Shown here: piece by piece, positions 1 to 6,122 of the stretch
Position numbering within the stretch: the stretch's first letter is position 1
Layout of the letters: each line of letters begins with the position of its first letter
NCBI GenBank assembly: GCA_014376425.1
Contig: JACMRO010000362.1
Coordinates: forward strand, 1 to 9,067
Origin: Rubritepida sp.
GTDB taxonomy: Bacteria; Pseudomonadota; Alphaproteobacteria; Acetobacterales; Acetobacteraceae
Length of the DNA stretch: 9,067 bases
Direction of reading: 5' to 3'
Made by a program: the position numbers and the translations under genes
Notes under the pieces: model-generated
What the model saw: the letters and a program-made list of their open reading frames with translations, nothing else
Database searches by the model: none
What the model was told of the DNA's origin: nothing

Positions 1-2
1 CC

Positions 3-1022
3 AGCGCTGAGGTCGATGCGCTGGACGCCGCCACGGCCGAGCTGCATGCCCGTGGCCTGGGTGCGGTGGACCACATCGTCTACCGCGAGCCCGCCCTGCT
101 GCGGGAGGAGTTCGGCCTGCCCGACTGGTTCGCCCAGGCGCTCAGCGAAAGCTGGCGCCGCGGCGACCCGGCGCTGATGGGCCGGATGGACCTGGCCTTC
201 GACGACACGACCGGCGCCATCGCCCTGCTGGAATACAATGCCGACACACCCACGCTCGCCATCGAGACCGCCGTCGCGCAGTGGTACTGGCTGCAGGACG
301 TCGAACCGGAGGCCGACCAGTTCAACTCGCTGCACGAGAAGCTGCTCGCCCGCTTCGGCTGGATGAAGGGGTTGATGGATGGCGCCGGCCTGCATTTCGC
401 AGCCTATGAGAGCGCCGCCGAGGAATGGCTGCACAGCACCTATTTCCGCGACCTGGCCGAGCAGTCCGGCATCCCGACCCGGCAGCTCGACCTCGGCAAG
501 ATCGGCTGGGACGGGGCGAAATTCCACGACGCGGAGGGCGGGGTGATCCGCTTTCTGCACAAGCTCTATCCTTGGGAGTGGGCGCGGCAGGACGCATTCG
601 GCGAAGGGTTGGCGGGTGCGGCGGTCGGGGTGCTGGAGCCGCCCTGGAAGGCCCTGCTGTCGGATAAGGCGATCCTGCCGGTGCTGCATCGGCTGTTCCC
701 TGACCACCCGAACATATTGCCCGCGCGCATGGGCCGGCACGGTGGCGACCCCGGCGCCTGGGTGGAGAAGCCCTGCCTGGGGCGGGAGGGCGCCAACGTC
801 ACGCTGCGGCGCGACGGCGTGATGATCGAGGCGACGGCTGGCGATTACGGTGATGGCCGCTGGGTGACGCAGGCCATGGCCACCTTGCCGGCGCGCGATG
901 GCTGGAATGCCGTCATCGGTTCCTGGATGGTGGGGGATGAGACCGCCGGCATCATCATCCGCGAGGGACGCGAGCGGATCATGCGCGACGGTTCACGCGT
1001 GGTGCCGCACCTGTTCCGCTGA
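3..1022 (+). CDS. Glutathionylspermidine synthase family protein (YgiC/YjfC-like), 5' end outside window
   Basis: The frame is open from base 3, and the first 21 visible codons (S-A-E-V-D-A-L-D-A-A-T-A-E-L-H) fit this family's N-terminal region. The GTG at 66 is therefore an internal valine codon, not the start. About 339 residues are visible, and the start is probably some 40-50 codons upstream, since family members are near 380-390 residues. Recognisable blocks are LEYNADTPT, EKPCLGREGANV and, near the C-terminus, GSWMVGDETAGIIIRE followed by RVVPHLFR. These match the ATP-grasp-like synthetase fold of E. coli YgiC and YjfC. Gsp synthetase proper ligates glutathione to spermidine using ATP. 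The stand-alone YgiC group lacks the amidase domain and its substrate is not settled, so I name only the family. The protein should be cytoplasmic. It is read away from the sulfur genes and is separated from them by decayed DNA, so no functional link is implied. Confidence 0.9.
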   Translation, partial: SAEVDALDAATAELHARGLGAVDHIVYREPALLREEFGLPDWFAQALSESWRRGDPALMGRMDLAFDDTTGAIALLEYNADTPTLAIETAVAQWYWLQDVEPEADQFNSLHEKLLARFGWMKGLMDGAGLHFAAYESAAEEWLHSTYFRDLAEQSGIPTRQLDLGKIGWDGAKFHDAEGGVIRFLHKLYPWEWARQDAFGEGLAGAAVGVLEPPWKALLSDKAILPVLHRLFPDHPNILPARMGRHGGDPGAWVEKPCLGREGANVTLRRDGVMIEATAGDYGDGRWVTQAMATLPARDGWNAVIGSWMVGDETAGIIIREGRERIMRDGSRVVPHLFR

Positions 1023-1612
1023 CATCACGCGGCCCAGACCTGCTGCACGGCTTCCATGCGGTACGCAGGTATTGCAGGTTGGCGGCCGTGACGATGAGGG
1101 AGAGCGTGGCTCACACGCCGTAAATCAGGCTGCGGCGCCTGTTCTGGGCAGTGCTCGCGGGCACACATCGATCCTTCGCCGCGAAGACCCGATATTGGCT
1201 GAGGAAGTTAACCGCTTATGGAGAACGTGCGTCTAGCCGCCGGCCATGGTGCCGGGTGGGACGGAGTGGGCCGCGTTAAGGGTCTGGTTGGGGAACCTGG
1301 ATTCCCAGACTATTGCAGGAACACCAATAACTTACACCAAGCAGAGGGCCGACGTTCGAGTAGAGCTCTGGAGTAGTCAACTGGGGGCCGATGGCAACCG
1401 GGCCTCGTCCATGGCTCGCTCAAGCTAGGCACGGATTTTCGTGCAGGCCAGTGAACCAGATCGGTGAGCGAAGCTCGCGGCATTCACGAGTTCGGCCTGG
1501 GTCCACGCAGTGTGGTCCCCGGCCGGGTAGGCGCGCGCATGCTGGGCTGCGATAGCGGGGAGCGACGTCGCGGACCGCGGGGCCGCAGACGTGGAATGGA
1601 TAGCCGTCGGGA
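1023..1612. other. Stretch with no assignable gene; probable decayed DNA
   Basis: I can assign no gene in these 590 bases. Short open frames exist on both strands, but none has a recognisable motif, a convincing ribosome-binding site or consistent codon use. A patch around 1310-1380 is visibly richer in A and T than the rest of the window. On the minus strand, 1037-1110 reads as a hydrophobic-looking peptide (T-L-S-L-I-V-T-A-A-N-L) just after an in-frame stop, which could be a scrap of an old coding region. A short inverted repeat (GGGAA at 1291-1295, TTCCC at 1302-1306) is too weak to call a terminator. Another minus-strand frame continues from 1612 down to 1425 without a stop but matches nothing I know. 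The most likely explanation is accumulated remnants left of the insertion element. Confidence 0.5.
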
Positions 1613-1822
1613 TTATTGACGTCTCCAACGCCCTACTGCGGCGAGCAGAACCTTGCCGGCTGCGCCCAGCATTGCCGTTGCGACGAGCGGGATTGCATGG
1701 CCGGGAACGGCCGCGATACCGAAGGCCACCATCGGCGGTGCTGCCAACGCAGCCAGCAGGAAGCGGCTGATGACGGTGCCGAGCCCGATCAGCCCAAGCA
1801 GCGAACATGCTTCAACCTCCAT
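1613..1822 (-). pseudogene. Small hydrophobic membrane protein, probably frameshifted at its start
   Basis: I do not recognise this 69-residue reading. It is strongly hydrophobic, with blocks such as LLGLIGLGTVISRFLLAALAA and a second one around AAVPGHAIPLVATAMLGAAG. It ends in a basic tail (GRWRRQ), so two membrane passes are plausible. The codons are GC-rich at third positions, as in neighbouring real genes. The start is suspicious. The ATG at 1822 has no Shine-Dalgarno sequence before it. A good GGAGG lies 7 bases upstream of another ATG at 1808, which is in a different frame. Joining that ATG to the hydrophobic frame needs a shift of two missing bases or one extra base near 1795-1802, and would give M-F-x-L-L-G-L-I-G. 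I read this as a small membrane-protein gene broken by a frameshift close to its start, next to the left edge of the insertion-element remnant. An intact gene starting at 1822 is the alternative. Confidence 0.35.
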
Positions 1823-1841
1823 CGGTCGGGCTGCCCGTGTT

Positions 1842-2297
1842 GGCCATGCGCGCCGAGGACGTGACCGACACGCTTGACCTCGCGATCAAGGCCTCAGTCT
1901 GTGACGGCGCCACGGTGCTGCACAAGGCAAGGCTGCTACCTAACAAAGGCCTCAGCTACATCGCCGACGAACTGGCGCAATACATCGAAGCTCAGAAGAT
2001 GAGTCATGTGCGCGGCGCCCCGTGCCACCCCCAGACACAAGGCAAGATCAAACGCTGGCACCAGACCCTGACGAACGCATCCTGCTGGAGAACTACTTCC
2101 TGCCCGGCGACCTCGATGCCCAGATCAAGGCCTTCGTCGAGCACTACACCACCCAGCGTTACCACGAGAGCCTCAACAACGTGACGCCCGCCGACGCCTA
2201 CTTCGGTAGGGCACCAGCCATCATCAAACAGCGTGAAAGAATCAAGCGGCAGACCATCGAACATCGGCGCTTGCAACACCGCAAGCTCGCCGCTTAA
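1842..2297 (+). pseudogene. IS3-family transposase OrfB, truncated, frameshifted and catalytically dead
   Basis: The integrase core is recognisable. The first part uses the frame of base 1843 (DVTDTLDLAIKAS, then HVRGAPCHPQTQGK). The second uses the frame of base 2022 (ILLENYFLPGDLDAQIKAFV, YHESLNNVTPADAYFG, ending RRLQHRKLAA). The switch lies at 2073-2077, where the usual L-K-N-R-I-L-L run is broken by one missing base, probably a C. Two DDE catalytic positions are also changed. The block normally reading S-D-N-G-P-S-Y reads P-N-K-G-L-S-Y, with Asp to Asn at 1942-1944. The block normally reading G-K-I-E-R-W-H reads G-K-I-K-R-W-H, with Glu to Lys at 2050-2052. The region with the first catalytic Asp is absent. 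Each of these would abolish transposition, so this is an old, inactive copy. The family assignment is firm from the conserved C-terminal half; I cannot assign the subgroup. Confidence 0.85.
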
Positions 2298-2369
2298 CAC
2301 CAACCCCCAGACGAGGTCCGCACTCCGCTAATTACGCCGCGATCTGCGCCAATGTTCTGACGACGGACA
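1842..2369 (+). mobile_element. Remnant of an IS3-family insertion sequence (left part lost)
   Basis: The element consists of the C-terminal part of an IS3-type transposase gene, about 72 non-coding bases after its stop, and a likely right end. The right end is placed at 2369 because the sequence TTCTGACGACGGACA (2355-2369) reads on the opposite strand as TGTCCGTCGTC..., a start typical of IS3-family terminal repeats. The substrate-binding-protein gene also begins exactly at 2370. The left end is not visible: homology to the transposase starts near 1842, so the first orf, the N-terminal half of the transposase and the left terminal repeat are gone. Without the left end, no target-site duplication can be scored. 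The element cannot move by itself. The left boundary is approximate to about 15 bases. Confidence 0.75.
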
Positions 2370-2609
2370 TTCGGCGCCGGGAAAGATGATATCGGCTCCC
2401 GCCGTGACGCGGGCGGCCCAACCTCGCGTAGGGCTCGCCGTGATCTCCACGGGGATGCCGGTCGCCGCGCGGAAGGCCGCCCCCGCGGCCATCATGGCAG
2501 GCCCCGGGCCGCCCGGCCCGAAGGCCCGCACCGGCGCAGGCCCCTGCGCGCTGACGGGATTGGCGGCGGCGCCCGAGGCTGCCGTCAGCAGCAGGGTTCG
2601 ACGGTACAT
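2370..2609 (-). pseudogene. Truncated periplasmic substrate-binding protein gene, cut by the IS element
   Basis: From the ATG at 2609 the minus strand encodes a typical export signal: M-Y-R-R-T, then a hydrophobic LLLTAASGAAA segment and a possible cleavage after VSAQG. A mature start follows that resembles extracellular solute-binding proteins of the molybdate/tungstate-like class (VRAFGPGGPGPAMMAAGAAF, TGIPVEITASPT, ADIIFPGAE). Only about 80 codons of what should be roughly 230-270 remain. The match stops at base 2370, where the reading passes into the insertion-element end (GAA then TGTCC), and it ends at a stop at 2328 inside that element. A GGGGA about 9-13 bases before the ATG may be the ribosome-binding site. 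The missing C-terminal part would be expected left of the element but is not there, so a deletion accompanied or followed the insertion. The gene lies downstream of the rhodanese on the same strand, but the 117-base gap makes operon membership uncertain. Confidence 0.7.
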
Positions 2610-2725
2610 ATTTGGGGTCCCCAGCATTGCCGGAATGGTAGAACGGTGGCGTCGTGGTTGTGCGGTTTGCGCGCCGGGCGAGGCCTGCCGCGCCGCCGCG
2701 GCCTGGCACACGCTCATGGCGTTGC

Positions 2726-3220
2726 TCACAGCACAGGGTGGCCCTCTCTCCGCCAATCCTCAAAATTCATGATGACAGCGATGACGTTGGTGAAGCCGAT
2801 GTCCTGCAATTGTTTGGTGGCGAGCGTGGCTCGGCTGCCGGTCTGGCACTGCACGTAAATCCGGCGGTTCATATCGACCGGCGCCGGAAAGCCGAGCGGT
2901 GCCCAGATGCGGAATTCCAAGACGCCGCGCGGGATGTTTACCGCCCCGGGCACGTGACCCGCGGCGAATTCCGCAGCCTCACGGACATCGAGCAGCATTG
3001 CGCCGTCCGGCACGGTCACGGCCGCGAGGTATCCTGCCATGTCCGTGGTCCGGATTGTCGCACGGACCCGCATCACGAATTGCGTCACCGAATCAGGCCA
3101 CGCCGTTGGCGCGGCCATCGCGGCCGGCGGGTCGGCGCCGCGCACAGGCGCAGGGACACCACCGATGGAAACCGCTGCCAGGAGCAGCAGCATTCGAGTC
3201 TTGCTGGCGTTGCGCATCAT
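2726..3220 (-). CDS. Exported rhodanese-domain sulfurtransferase
   Basis: This 164-residue protein starts at the ATG at 3220, which follows AAAGGAAA at good spacing. The same frame stays open further upstream but has no comparable signal there. It begins with a signal peptide (charged M-M-R-N-A-S-K-T-R, then MLLLLAAVSIGGV, likely cut near residue 29), so it should act in the periplasm. One rhodanese domain fills residues 55-164, with MLLDVREAAEFAAGHVPGAV and the active-site loop QCQTGSR, in which Cys125 would carry the persulfide. The stretch usually reading G-G-F-x-x-W reads MNFEDW here. Rhodaneses move sulfane sulfur from thiosulfate or persulfides to thiols. It is the last gene of the leftward operon, 35 bases after the DUF2892 gene. 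That position supports a role in sulfane-sulfur transfer beside the periplasmic cytochrome. The exact donor and acceptor are unknown. Confidence 0.9.
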   Translation of the reverse strand: MMRNASKTRMLLLLAAVSIGGVPAPVRGADPPAAMAAPTAWPDSVTQFVMRVRATIRTTDMAGYLAAVTVPDGAMLLDVREAAEFAAGHVPGAVNIPRGVLEFRIWAPLGFPAPVDMNRRIYVQCQTGSRATLATKQLQDIGFTNVIAVIMNFEDWRREGHPVL

Positions 3221-3255
3221 ATTCGTTTTCCTTTGGTGGCAGGTCGTGTTCGCAG

Positions 3256-3447
3256 CTACCGCGCCGCCGAACAGGTGTTGACGCCCAGCAGGCTGTAGGC
3301 GGGGCAGCTGCTCATCAGCCCAGTTGCCAGTGGCACAAGGCCGACCAGCCCCCACCAGCCGAGCGGGCCGAAGGCGCCAAGACCGAGCAAGGCCAATCCC
3401 GCCACGATGCGAAGCCCTCTGTCGATCGAACCGATATTGCGCGTCAT
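3256..3447 (-). CDS. Small YgaP-like (DUF2892) inner-membrane protein
   Basis: This 63-residue protein is preceded by GGAGAG seven to eight bases before the ATG at 3447. It opens with the family signature M-T-R-N-I-G-S-I-D-R-G-L-R. Two hydrophobic helices follow (about residues 13-24 and 30-44), and it ends in SCPAYSLLGVNTC, which carries the two cysteines (48 and 59) typical of DUF2892. Length and layout match the family almost exactly. This domain also forms the membrane part of E. coli YgaP, where it is fused to a rhodanese. Here it is a separate gene next to a rhodanese gene, with 35 bases between them. Its biochemical role is not established; an involvement in sulfur-compound handling at the membrane is inferred from the neighbours and the fusion. 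Confidence 0.9.
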   Translation of the reverse strand: MTRNIGSIDRGLRIVAGLALLGLGAFGPLGWWGLVGLVPLATGLMSSCPAYSLLGVNTCSAAR

Positions 3448-3492
3448 GAAGCTCTCCTATTTCACCAAGCCCGAAGGCGGTTGCCGAAAGAC

Positions 3493-3518
3493 ATGCGCCC
3501 CGCGCGGCGCTGGCGCAT
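3493..3518 (-). other. Small hairpin in the trxC-DUF2892 spacer
   Basis: A perfect 7-bp inverted repeat (ATGCGCC at 3493-3499, GGCGCAT at 3512-3518) with a 12-base GC-rich loop lies in the longest spacer of the leftward operon, 80 bases between the thioredoxin and DUF2892 genes. No U-run follows it on the transcribed strand, so it is not a classic terminator. It may be a partial terminator or an mRNA-processing or stabilising structure. GC-rich DNA gives such repeats by chance, so confidence is low. Confidence 0.3.
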
Positions 3519-3527
3519 TGATCCGCA

Positions 3528-3968
3528 TCAGGCAGGCACCGTGGATTTCGCCCATGAGACGATGCGGCTGGCCGGCAAGGCACCGGCCTGGCGCGCGACC
3601 TCCCGCCCACCGGCAAACAAGGCGAGTGTCGGGATGCTGCTGATCGCGAGTTCGGTGGCGAGGGCTGGCGCTTCCTCCGTCGAGACCTTGATCAGTCGCA
3701 TATGAGGTTCGTGCGCCTGTGCCGCCGTCTCGAAGGCGGGCGCCATGGCGCGGCAGGGGCCGCACCAAGAGGCCCAGAAATCCACCAGCAACGGCACGCC
3801 GCTGAGTCGCAGATGGCGGCGGAAGCGGTCCTCGGACAGCGCCAGAGGCTTGCCCTCGAACAGTGCCGCGCGGCACTCGCCGCACCGCGGTCCATCGCCG
3901 AGACGGGCCTCGGGCACGCGGTTGATGGCGTCGCATTGCGGGCAGACGACCTGGAGGTTTGCGTTCAT
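3528..3968 (-). CDS. trxC: Thioredoxin 2-like protein with N-terminal zinc ribbon
   Basis: This 146-residue cytoplasmic thiol-disulfide reductase has the TrxC layout. The N-terminal zinc ribbon has two Cys pairs (C9-x-x-C12 and C29-x-x-C32). The thioredoxin fold carries the active site W68-C-G-P-C72 in FWASWCGPCRAMAP, and the cis-proline P113 sits in SSIPTLALF. There is no signal peptide. The ATG at 3968 is followed directly by the metal-binding region and preceded by a modest GGGA element. It lies 15 bases after the cytochrome gene, so the two are almost certainly co-transcribed. In E. coli, TrxC answers to oxidative stress. Here, placed among sulfur genes, it may reduce protein persulfides or mixed polysulfides formed by the rhodaneses; that role is inferred from position. 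A longer frame over the same bases (3457-4026) lacks any such motifs and is not a gene. Confidence 0.93.
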   Translation of the reverse strand: MNANLQVVCPQCDAINRVPEARLGDGPRCGECRAALFEGKPLALSEDRFRRHLRLSGVPLLVDFWASWCGPCRAMAPAFETAAQAHEPHMRLIKVSTEEAPALATELAISSIPTLALFAGGREVARQAGALPASRIVSWAKSTVPA

Positions 3969-3983
3969 GACGGCGTCCCTGCG

Positions 3984-5129
3984 TTATGGAATGGCACGGG
4001 CAGCGGCGGGATTGGCGCGCAGCCAATCCTGGATCGGCTGCCAGGGACCGAAGCGGTGCTGATCCGGCGTGAAGGGCCCGACGAAGGGCGGATAGGCCGC
4101 ATCGACAGGCTTGTTGGAGCGGTCGGGGAAATCGGCCTCCAGCCCCGCCCGATGCGGACGAGGCTGCGTATTGATGAAGGCCATCACGTCGAAGGAGTCA
4201 CCCGGCGGTATCACCGGCGCCTCGAAGGTGGTGCCGAGCGGCATGTTGCCGTGCACGAAGCGCGCCGCGGTGATGATCCGGGCCATGCCGGCGCCGTCAT
4301 TGTAGCTGTCCGGCCCCCAGACCGGCGGGAAGCGGTAGCGCCGCCCCGTCTCGGCGGCCTCCGCGGCATCGAGCCGCTGCCCCAGACCGTCGGCGCCATG
4401 GCAGGCGACGCAGCTCTCCGTGTAGATCTGCTGGCCGCGCACCGGGTCGGCGGCACGATCGGGGAGCGGCAAAGCAGGCGTGCCGCGGCCTACCAGCGCC
4501 TGGCCGACGCGTTCCGGCGCGCTGATATGGCGAACATAGGTCAGGATCGCCTTCATCTCGTCGCCGTCCACCGGCAACGGGCGGCCGTTCATGCTGCGCT
4601 CCATGCAGCCATTCACGCGCTCCTCTAGCGTGCGGACTTCATTCTCCCGGCCGATGTACTGCGGGAACACGCCCCAGATGCCGGCCAGGGGGATGCCGAA
4701 TTGCTGCGTCCCGGCTTGGATGTGGCAGGACTGGCAATCGAGCCCGTTGCCGGCGTGGCGCATCGTGGGATCGGCCGCGTCCGGGCCGATCAATGAGGAG
4801 GTGCGTGCGATCAGGTCCCGGCCACGGCCGACGGTGCGTCCATAAATGTCGTCGGGGAGCGTATCAGGGTCCGGAATGTCCCAGGCGGCGGTTACGACGG
4901 TTGGCACGAACGCAGCAGGAGCGGCGCCGGTCGGAGGCGGGGACCTCGCGGAGGGCTGCGCCGCGACTCCTGCCGGCCCTGCCACCGGCGCTTGTGCAAC
5001 GGCGGGGCCCACCTGGGTCTGCGGCGCCGCGATTTCGGTTGCCGTCCGGGGAGGCCGTTTCACAAAGAGCGTGAAGACGCCGATCAACACCAGCCCTGCG
5101 ATGACGACGGTCGAGGATGGTGTGCGCAT
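3984..5129 (-). CDS. Membrane-anchored dihaem cytochrome c, TsdA-like (thiosulfate dehydrogenase family)
   Basis: This 381-residue protein starts at the ATG at 5129, preceded by GGGAGTG. Residues 5-23 form one hydrophobic segment followed by K-R-P-P-R, with no clear cleavage site. The protein is probably held in the inner membrane, facing the periplasm. An Ala/Pro-rich linker covers about residues 30-82. Two class-I cytochrome domains follow: haem motif C132-Q-S-C-H136, then C240-V-A-C-H244. Between them NGCMERSMNGRPL places Cys175 where TsdA enzymes have the unusual cysteine ligand of the active-site haem. Met296 in HGNMPLG fits the second-haem ligand. TsdA converts two thiosulfate to tetrathionate, passing electrons to other cytochromes. 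The gene is 32 bases after the dioxygenase gene and 15 before trxC. The family call is strong, but the substrate could be another sulfur anion. The anchor and long linker are not usual for soluble TsdA. Confidence 0.88.
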   Translation of the reverse strand: MRTPSSTVVIAGLVLIGVFTLFVKRPPRTATEIAAPQTQVGPAVAQAPVAGPAGVAAQPSARSPPPTGAAPAAFVPTVVTAAWDIPDPDTLPDDIYGRTVGRGRDLIARTSSLIGPDAADPTMRHAGNGLDCQSCHIQAGTQQFGIPLAGIWGVFPQYIGRENEVRTLEERVNGCMERSMNGRPLPVDGDEMKAILTYVRHISAPERVGQALVGRGTPALPLPDRAADPVRGQQIYTESCVACHGADGLGQRLDAAEAAETGRRYRFPPVWGPDSYNDGAGMARIITAARFVHGNMPLGTTFEAPVIPPGDSFDVMAFINTQPRPHRAGLEADFPDRSNKPVDAAYPPFVGPFTPDQHRFGPWQPIQDWLRANPAAARAIP

Positions 5130-5161
5130 CGGCGGTCACTCCCTAAATGGGGTTTTTCCGG

Positions 5162-6058
5162 TCACTCGGCTGGGGTCGCCACGGCGGGGCCTGCTGCCTT
5201 CGCCTTTACGGGGATCTTTAGGTAGCGCACGCCATTCGCCTCCGCTTCCGGAAAGCGGCCAGCCCGGATGTTCACCTGGATCGACGGCAGCAGCAGCGTC
5301 GGCGCCGCCAACGTGCTGTCTCGCGCCTGGCGGAAGGCGACGAATTCGGTCTCCGTCTTGCCGTCTTTCACATGCGGGTTGTTGGCACGCTGCTCGGCCA
5401 CGGTGCTTTGCCAGGCAAACTCATCGCGGCCCGGTGCCTTGTAGTCATGGCAGACCCAGATCCGCGTTTCGGGCGGCAACGCAAGGAGCCGTTGGATGGA
5501 ATTCCAGAGTTGGTGGGCATCACCACCCGGGAAGTCGGCACGCGCCGTGCCGTAGTCATGCATGAAAAGCGTATCGCCCACGAAAATATCTCTGCCGATG
5601 CGATAGGCGACATCGGCCGGCGTGTGGCCGGGGACGTGCATCACCTCCACCGCCAAGGAACCGACTGCGAAGCTTTCACCATCCTTGAACAGCCGATCGA
5701 AGTCGCCCCCTTCAGGCTTTAGGTCGTGCATGTCGAAGACGGGGCGGAAGATCTTCTGCACCTCTCGGATGTGCTCACCGATGCCGATTGGCGCACCCGT
5801 CCTGGCCTTGATGTAGGGCGCGGCCGTCAGGTGGTCCGCGTGGGCGTGAGTCTCCAGCACCCAGCGGATGATGATGCCCGCTTCCGCCGCGGCGGCGATC
5901 AGAGCATCGGCGGAGGTCGTGTCAGCCTCGCCAGAGCGGTTGTCCCAGTCCAGCACGGGGTCGATGACCGCGCCTTCTTTCGTCGCGGGATCCCAGACCA
6001 GATAGCTGACGGTATTGGTCGCCTCATCGAAGAAAGCGCGGATGAAAGGCTGTTCCAT
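5162..6058 (-). CDS. blh: Persulfide dioxygenase-like metallo-beta-lactamase-fold protein (ETHE1/Blh type)
   Basis: This 298-residue cytoplasmic enzyme has the metal-binding motif H71-A-H-A-D-H76 in ETHAHADHL, His145 in VPGHT, Asp162 in FVGDTLF and His204 in WVCHDY. GTARADFPGGDA is a block typical of the persulfide-dioxygenase branch rather than of glyoxalase II. The known reaction oxidises glutathione persulfide to sulfite and glutathione at a mononuclear iron. I chose ATG 6058 (M-E-Q-P-F-I-R-A-F-F, the usual family start, with purine-rich AAAGAAAG before it). The in-frame ATG at 6097 has a GGGGGC before it, but it falls inside the likely -10 box. The C-terminus ends in an unusual KAKAAGPAVATPAE tail. 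It is the first gene of the leftward operon, divergent from the ArsR gene. The symbol follows the Blh proteins of bigR operons and is used by analogy. Confidence 0.9.
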   Translation of the reverse strand: MEQPFIRAFFDEATNTVSYLVWDPATKEGAVIDPVLDWDNRSGEADTTSADALIAAAAEAGIIIRWVLETHAHADHLTAAPYIKARTGAPIGIGEHIREVQKIFRPVFDMHDLKPEGGDFDRLFKDGESFAVGSLAVEVMHVPGHTPADVAYRIGRDIFVGDTLFMHDYGTARADFPGGDAHQLWNSIQRLLALPPETRIWVCHDYKAPGRDEFAWQSTVAEQRANNPHVKDGKTETEFVAFRQARDSTLAAPTLLLPSIQVNIRAGRFPEAEANGVRYLKIPVKAKAAGPAVATPAE

Positions 6059-6088
6059 GATGTCTTTCTTTGCCCCGGACTGGGGCTT
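6059..6088 (-). other. Leader with a 5' stem-loop ahead of the dioxygenase gene
   Basis: If transcription starts near 6088, as the promoter suggests, the leader of the leftward mRNA begins almost at once with a 5-bp GC stem (GCCCC at 6072-6076, GGGGC at 6082-6086, 5-base loop). The purine-rich ribosome-binding region (AAAGAAAG) and ATG 6058 follow. Such 5' stem-loops can stabilise mRNA. The pairing is plain in the sequence; the function is inferred. Confidence 0.3.
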
Positions 6089-6116
6089 GAACATCATATA
6101 AGCGCCCCCTTATTAA
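6087..6116 (+). promoter_or_regulatory. Likely sigma-70-type promoter of the ArsR operon
   Basis: TTGAAC (6087-6092) and TATTAA (6111-6116) are 18 bases apart, giving a start near 6123 and a leader of about 22 bases to the ATG at 6145. It overlaps the divergent promoter and the left arm of the palindrome, so one repressor site could shut both directions and autoregulate the repressor gene. The boxes fit the consensus fairly well but were found by eye. Confidence 0.45.
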
Positions 6117-6122
6117 GCGTAA
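6095..6122 (-). promoter_or_regulatory. Likely sigma-70-type promoter of the leftward sulfur operon
   Basis: On the minus strand, TTACGC (6122-6117) and TATATG (6100-6095) are separated by 16 bases, giving a start near 6088. The -10 box overlaps the upstream ATG at 6097, which is why ATG 6058 is the preferred start of the dioxygenase. The spacer and -35 fall inside the palindrome at 6102-6139, so a bound repressor would block it. Confidence 0.45.

Noticed and set aside
66..1022. GTG at 66 as the start of the glutathionylspermidine-synthase-like protein
   Set aside because: The codons before it (3-65) already match the family, so the gene begins outside the window.
1283..1309. Possible tRNA-like or terminator hairpin (GGGAA / TTCCC)
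   Set aside because: Only a 5-bp stem, no cloverleaf arms or T-loop consensus, and no T-run.
2505..2519. Short GC inverted repeat (GGGCCG / CGGCCC) in the substrate-binding-protein remnant
   Set aside because: It lies within coding sequence with a two-base loop and no T-run; a chance product of GC-rich codons.
3221..3616. Upstream extension of the exported rhodanese to an ATG at 3616
   Set aside because: The extension runs through the DUF2892 gene in another frame and is Arg-rich. The ATG at 3220 has a good AAAGGAAA signal and opens a proper signal peptide.
2899..3705. Plus-strand open frame of 268 codons
   Set aside because: It is antisense to the exported rhodanese, the DUF2892 protein and trxC at once. 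No motif or ribosome-binding site is present.
3457..4026. Longer minus-strand frame over trxC
   Set aside because: It uses a different frame from the thioredoxin, which carries a complete zinc ribbon and active site. The longer frame has neither.
3702..4628. Plus-strand open frame of 308 codons
   Set aside because: It lies opposite the TsdA-like cytochrome and trxC, whose motifs (two C-x-x-C-H, WCGPC) are unmistakable. The plus-strand product is Arg/His-rich with no domain, as expected of an antisense shadow in GC-rich DNA.
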